Part shown: one piece after another, positions 15,593-16,870 of the stretch
Position numbering within the stretch: the stretch's first letter is position 1
How the letters are laid out: every line of letters begins with the position of its first letter
Assembly (NCBI GenBank): GCA_946495905.1
Contig: CAMMEP010000030.1
Span: 1-16,870 of the forward strand
Length of the DNA: 16,870 bases
Direction of reading: 5' to 3'
DNA from: an uncultured Clostridium sp.
GTDB taxonomy: Bacteria > Bacillota > Clostridia > TANB77 > CAG-508
The notes under the pieces: generated by a model
Databases searched by the model: none
What the model was told of the DNA's origin: nothing
The model's input: the letters and a program-made list of their open reading frames with translations, nothing else
Position numbers and translations under genes: made by a program

Positions 15593-15760
15593 TTATAAAA
15601 TCTCATTTTTAATTGTTTGAATTAAGTTTGGCATATCAATTTCATCATTTGCAAATTGTTTAAATAAAGTCACATCTTCATCACTAATTGTCATGCCTTC
15701 TATTGCTAAATCATTTTTTATATTATCAATATCAAATTTAAAAACTTCTTCATTAAACAT
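15593..15760 (-). CDS. Small VbhA-like antitoxin of the adjacent Fic protein
   Basis: This 55-aa acidic protein matches the VbhA antitoxin pattern. Its first half carries the segment NDLAIEGMTISDEDV, which contains the inhibitory-helix glutamate and glycine (E21, G22) of the (S/T)xxxE(G/N) motif. The second half (FKQFANDEIDMPNLIQTI) fits the conserved C-terminal helices. In class I Fic systems this helix inserts next to the Fic ATP site and the Glu blocks AMP transfer. The usual Ser/Thr is Asp here (D17). The ATG (15758-15760) is preceded by GGAGG with an 8-nt spacer. A longer frame from a TTG (15773-15775) would include that site and is rejected. It lies downstream of fic on the same strand with its own promoter. 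Recognition rests on a short motif and the Fic neighbour. Confidence 0.8.
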   Translation of the reverse strand: MFNEEVFKFDIDNIKNDLAIEGMTISDEDVTLFKQFANDEIDMPNLIQTIKNEIL

Positions 15761-15851
15761 TTTATTATCCTCCAAAATCTATTTTTATGGGCATATTAGA
15801 GGTAGTAGTTTTTTCAAAATGCTTTTCTTATTTCAAACACCCTACATATTT

Positions 15852-15880
15852 ATTATACCACAAAAATGCCTAAAAGTCCA
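15852..15880 (-). promoter_or_regulatory. Promoter of the antitoxin gene, inside the fic-antitoxin gap
   Basis: On the minus strand TGGACT (15880-15875) and a consensus TATAAT (15857-15852) are 17 bp apart. The -10 is preceded by TGG, an extended -10. It would start a transcript about 85 nt before the antitoxin ATG and allow antitoxin synthesis independent of fic. An AT-rich inverted repeat spanning the fic stop codon (about 15889-15913) may weakly separate the two units. Confidence 0.65.
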
Positions 15881-15902
15881 GTAATTTCAAGAAAAAATGC
15901 AC

Positions 15903-16499
15903 TTATTTTTCTTCTAAACAAGTAAGAATTAACTTAGTTAAATCGGTGGTATCTGCAATAGATTTTATACTGGCATTTAAAAAATCTTTTGGAGAAACTT
16001 TACTTAAGTTCAAAATATAATTATTTTTTAAAGCTAATTCTCGAATGAATTCTCGAATTGTTCTTCCATTTCCTTCACGGTAAGGATGAAGAACATTTAG
16101 TTCAGATAAGTAGTAAGCAAGTTTTTCTGCTAATTCTTCTTTACTAAGTCCTTTAAGATAATTTTCATTTTTTAATTGTTCTAGAAGTCTTTGTAATTCA
16201 GGTTCAATATATTCCCATTCTGCGAAGCGAAATACTCCTTTTGCAATATTCTCATTTCTAAATTTACCAGCAAAAGGATAAATATCTTCAAAAAGATAAG
16301 TATGTATGTTATTTAAATGCGCAATATCAAAGTTACCAATAATTCCTTTTTGTCTTAAAGCAAGAAGCTTAGCAGCAGTTATTTTGGCCTCATATTTGTG
16401 TAAAAGTTTTTCATCTTGTATTTCTAATTTATTTATTAATGTATTGCTATTTTTATAGCAATAATTTGAATTTCGTTTTTCATAAAAATCTTTTCCCAT
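15903..16499 (-). CDS. fic: Fic-domain AMP transferase (probable toxin)
   Basis: Fic proteins usually transfer AMP from ATP to a hydroxyl of a target protein; bacterial toxins of this class modify targets such as DNA gyrase and topoisomerase IV. This 198-aa protein has the catalytic motif HPYREGNGRTIR (138-149), which fits HPFx(D/E)GN(G/K)R with Tyr for Phe. Catalytic His138, the Mg-binding Glu142 and the phosphate-binding GNGR are intact. The upstream segment with IYPFAGKFRNENIAKG supplies the beta-hairpin target flap. The N-terminal half (NTLINKLEIQDEKLLHKYEAKITAAKL) matches small bacterial Fic proteins. The start is the ATG at 16499, preceded by GGTGAG; a longer frame to 16547 crosses the promoter. 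It carries no self-inhibitory helix that I can see, consistent with inhibition by the small protein downstream. The protein target is unknown. Confidence 0.93.
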   Translation of the reverse strand: MGKDFYEKRNSNYCYKNSNTLINKLEIQDEKLLHKYEAKITAAKLLALRQKGIIGNFDIAHLNNIHTYLFEDIYPFAGKFRNENIAKGVFRFAEWEYIEPELQRLLEQLKNENYLKGLSKEELAEKLAYYLSELNVLHPYREGNGRTIREFIRELALKNNYILNLSKVSPKDFLNASIKSIADTTDLTKLILTCLEEK

Positions 16500-16514
16500 A
16501 TTCTCACCACAGAG

Positions 16515-16543
16515 ATTATACCATAAACATAGAAAAAAATATA
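16515..16543 (-). promoter_or_regulatory. Promoter of fic
   Basis: On the minus strand a consensus TATAAT (16520-16515) is preceded by TGG, an extended -10. The -35 candidate TATATT (16543-16538) is weak. The ATG lies only 15 nt beyond the -10, so the transcript would start within or just before the GGTGAG ribosome-binding site and have an almost absent leader. Confidence 0.6.
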
Positions 16544-16565
16544 GCATTTTTCATTTTAAGATTTC

Positions 16566-16594
16566 TTGACAATAGAACAAAAGTTTGATAATAT
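16566..16594 (+). promoter_or_regulatory. Promoter of the RhuM-family gene
   Basis: A consensus -35 TTGACA (16566-16571) is followed by an AT-rich -10 region; TAATAT (16589-16594) gives 17-bp spacing, and GATAAT (16587-16592) is an alternative. It diverges from the fic promoter. The 8-bp sequence ATATAGCA occurs in direct orientation at 16539-16546 (overlapping the fic -35) and 16593-16600 (just past this -10). Confidence 0.65.
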
Positions 16595-16622
16595 ATAGCA
16601 AATAAATAGAGGTGAGTTTAAA

Positions 16623-16870
16623 ATGAGCGATAAAGATTTATATATAAGAAGTAGTTCAGCAGAATTTCTAATATTTGAACAACAGAAAAAAGAACATGGA
16701 ATTGAAGTTCGTTTTGAAGATGGAGATTTATGGCTAACTCAAAAAGCATTAGGAGAATTGTATAATACATCAAAACAAGATATAAGTTATCATTTAAGTA
16801 ATATCTTTAAAGAACTAGAATTGGAACAAAATTCAGTTGTCAAAAATTATTTGACAACTGCTTCAGACGG
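16623..16870 (+). CDS. RhuM-family protein, 5' part (partial)
   Basis: The open frame starts at an ATG with AGGTGAG 6 nt upstream and runs off the right edge after about 82 codons. The translation contains IRSSSAEFLIFEQQ, then GIEVRFEDGDLWLTQKALGEL and SVVKNYLTTASDG. This is the recognisable N-terminal pattern of the RhuM/virulence-RhuM family, first named from a Salmonella pathogenicity island and common in mobile and defence-rich regions. The segment WLTQKALGELYNTSKQDISYHLSNIF has the look of a helix-turn-helix DNA-binding domain. The biochemical function of the family is not well established. The C-terminal part is missing from the window. Its position divergent from a Fic toxin pair supports an accessory island. 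Confidence 0.88.
   Translation, partial: MSDKDLYIRSSSAEFLIFEQQKKEHGIEVRFEDGDLWLTQKALGELYNTSKQDISYHLSNIFKELELEQNSVVKNYLTTASD

Noticed and set aside
1..16870. tRNA, rRNA genes, CRISPR arrays or an intact insertion sequence
   Set aside because: I looked for tRNA-like ends and T-loop motifs, spaced direct repeats and transposase motifs and saw none.

Overview
The window looks like chromosome from a low-GC, Gram-positive, Clostridia-like Bacillota. The DNA is strongly AT-rich and favours AGA and ATA codons. Shine-Dalgarno sites are strong (AGGAGG type), and GTG and TTG starts are common. The gene set (GdpP, PASTA-type class B PBP, sortase) is Gram-positive. I cannot name the species; an uncultured gut Clostridia lineage is a reasonable guess.

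Bases 1-4151 hold the 3' end of rpoB, a structured 147-nt spacer, complete rpoC and a bidirectional rho-independent terminator. A promoter embedded in a 58-bp near-perfect palindrome (4181-4238) then starts a run of gdpP (c-di-AMP phosphodiesterase), rplI (ribosomal protein L9), dnaB (replicative helicase) and tilS (tRNA-Ile lysidine synthetase). A GGGGACAGACCCC-type hairpin lies between dnaB and tilS. ftsH (membrane AAA+ protease) follows from its own promoter and ends at a strong terminator. The usual hpt gene between tilS and ftsH is absent.

The gap 11118-11476 is the oddest non-coding stretch. It contains a 155-bp element with 32-bp perfect inverted repeats (11190-11344), nested inside a second 14-bp inverted repeat (11164-11366) that is followed by a T6 run. 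A class B penicillin-binding protein with two PASTA domains comes next, then rsmA (16S rRNA dimethyltransferase). An extended -10 promoter then drives a membrane-anchored sortase.

A bidirectional terminator (15543-15576) separates this housekeeping side from an accessory segment. On the minus strand lie a Fic-domain protein and, downstream with its own promoter, a small VbhA-like antitoxin. Divergent from fic, a RhuM-family gene starts at 16623 and runs off the right edge.

The genes up to rsmA are core functions: transcription, second-messenger turnover, translation, replication, tRNA/rRNA modification, membrane proteolysis and wall synthesis. The right end looks like the start of a variable island. 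The observations I consider least explained are the nested palindrome before the PBP gene, the palindromic gdpP promoter and the rpoB-rpoC spacer hairpins.
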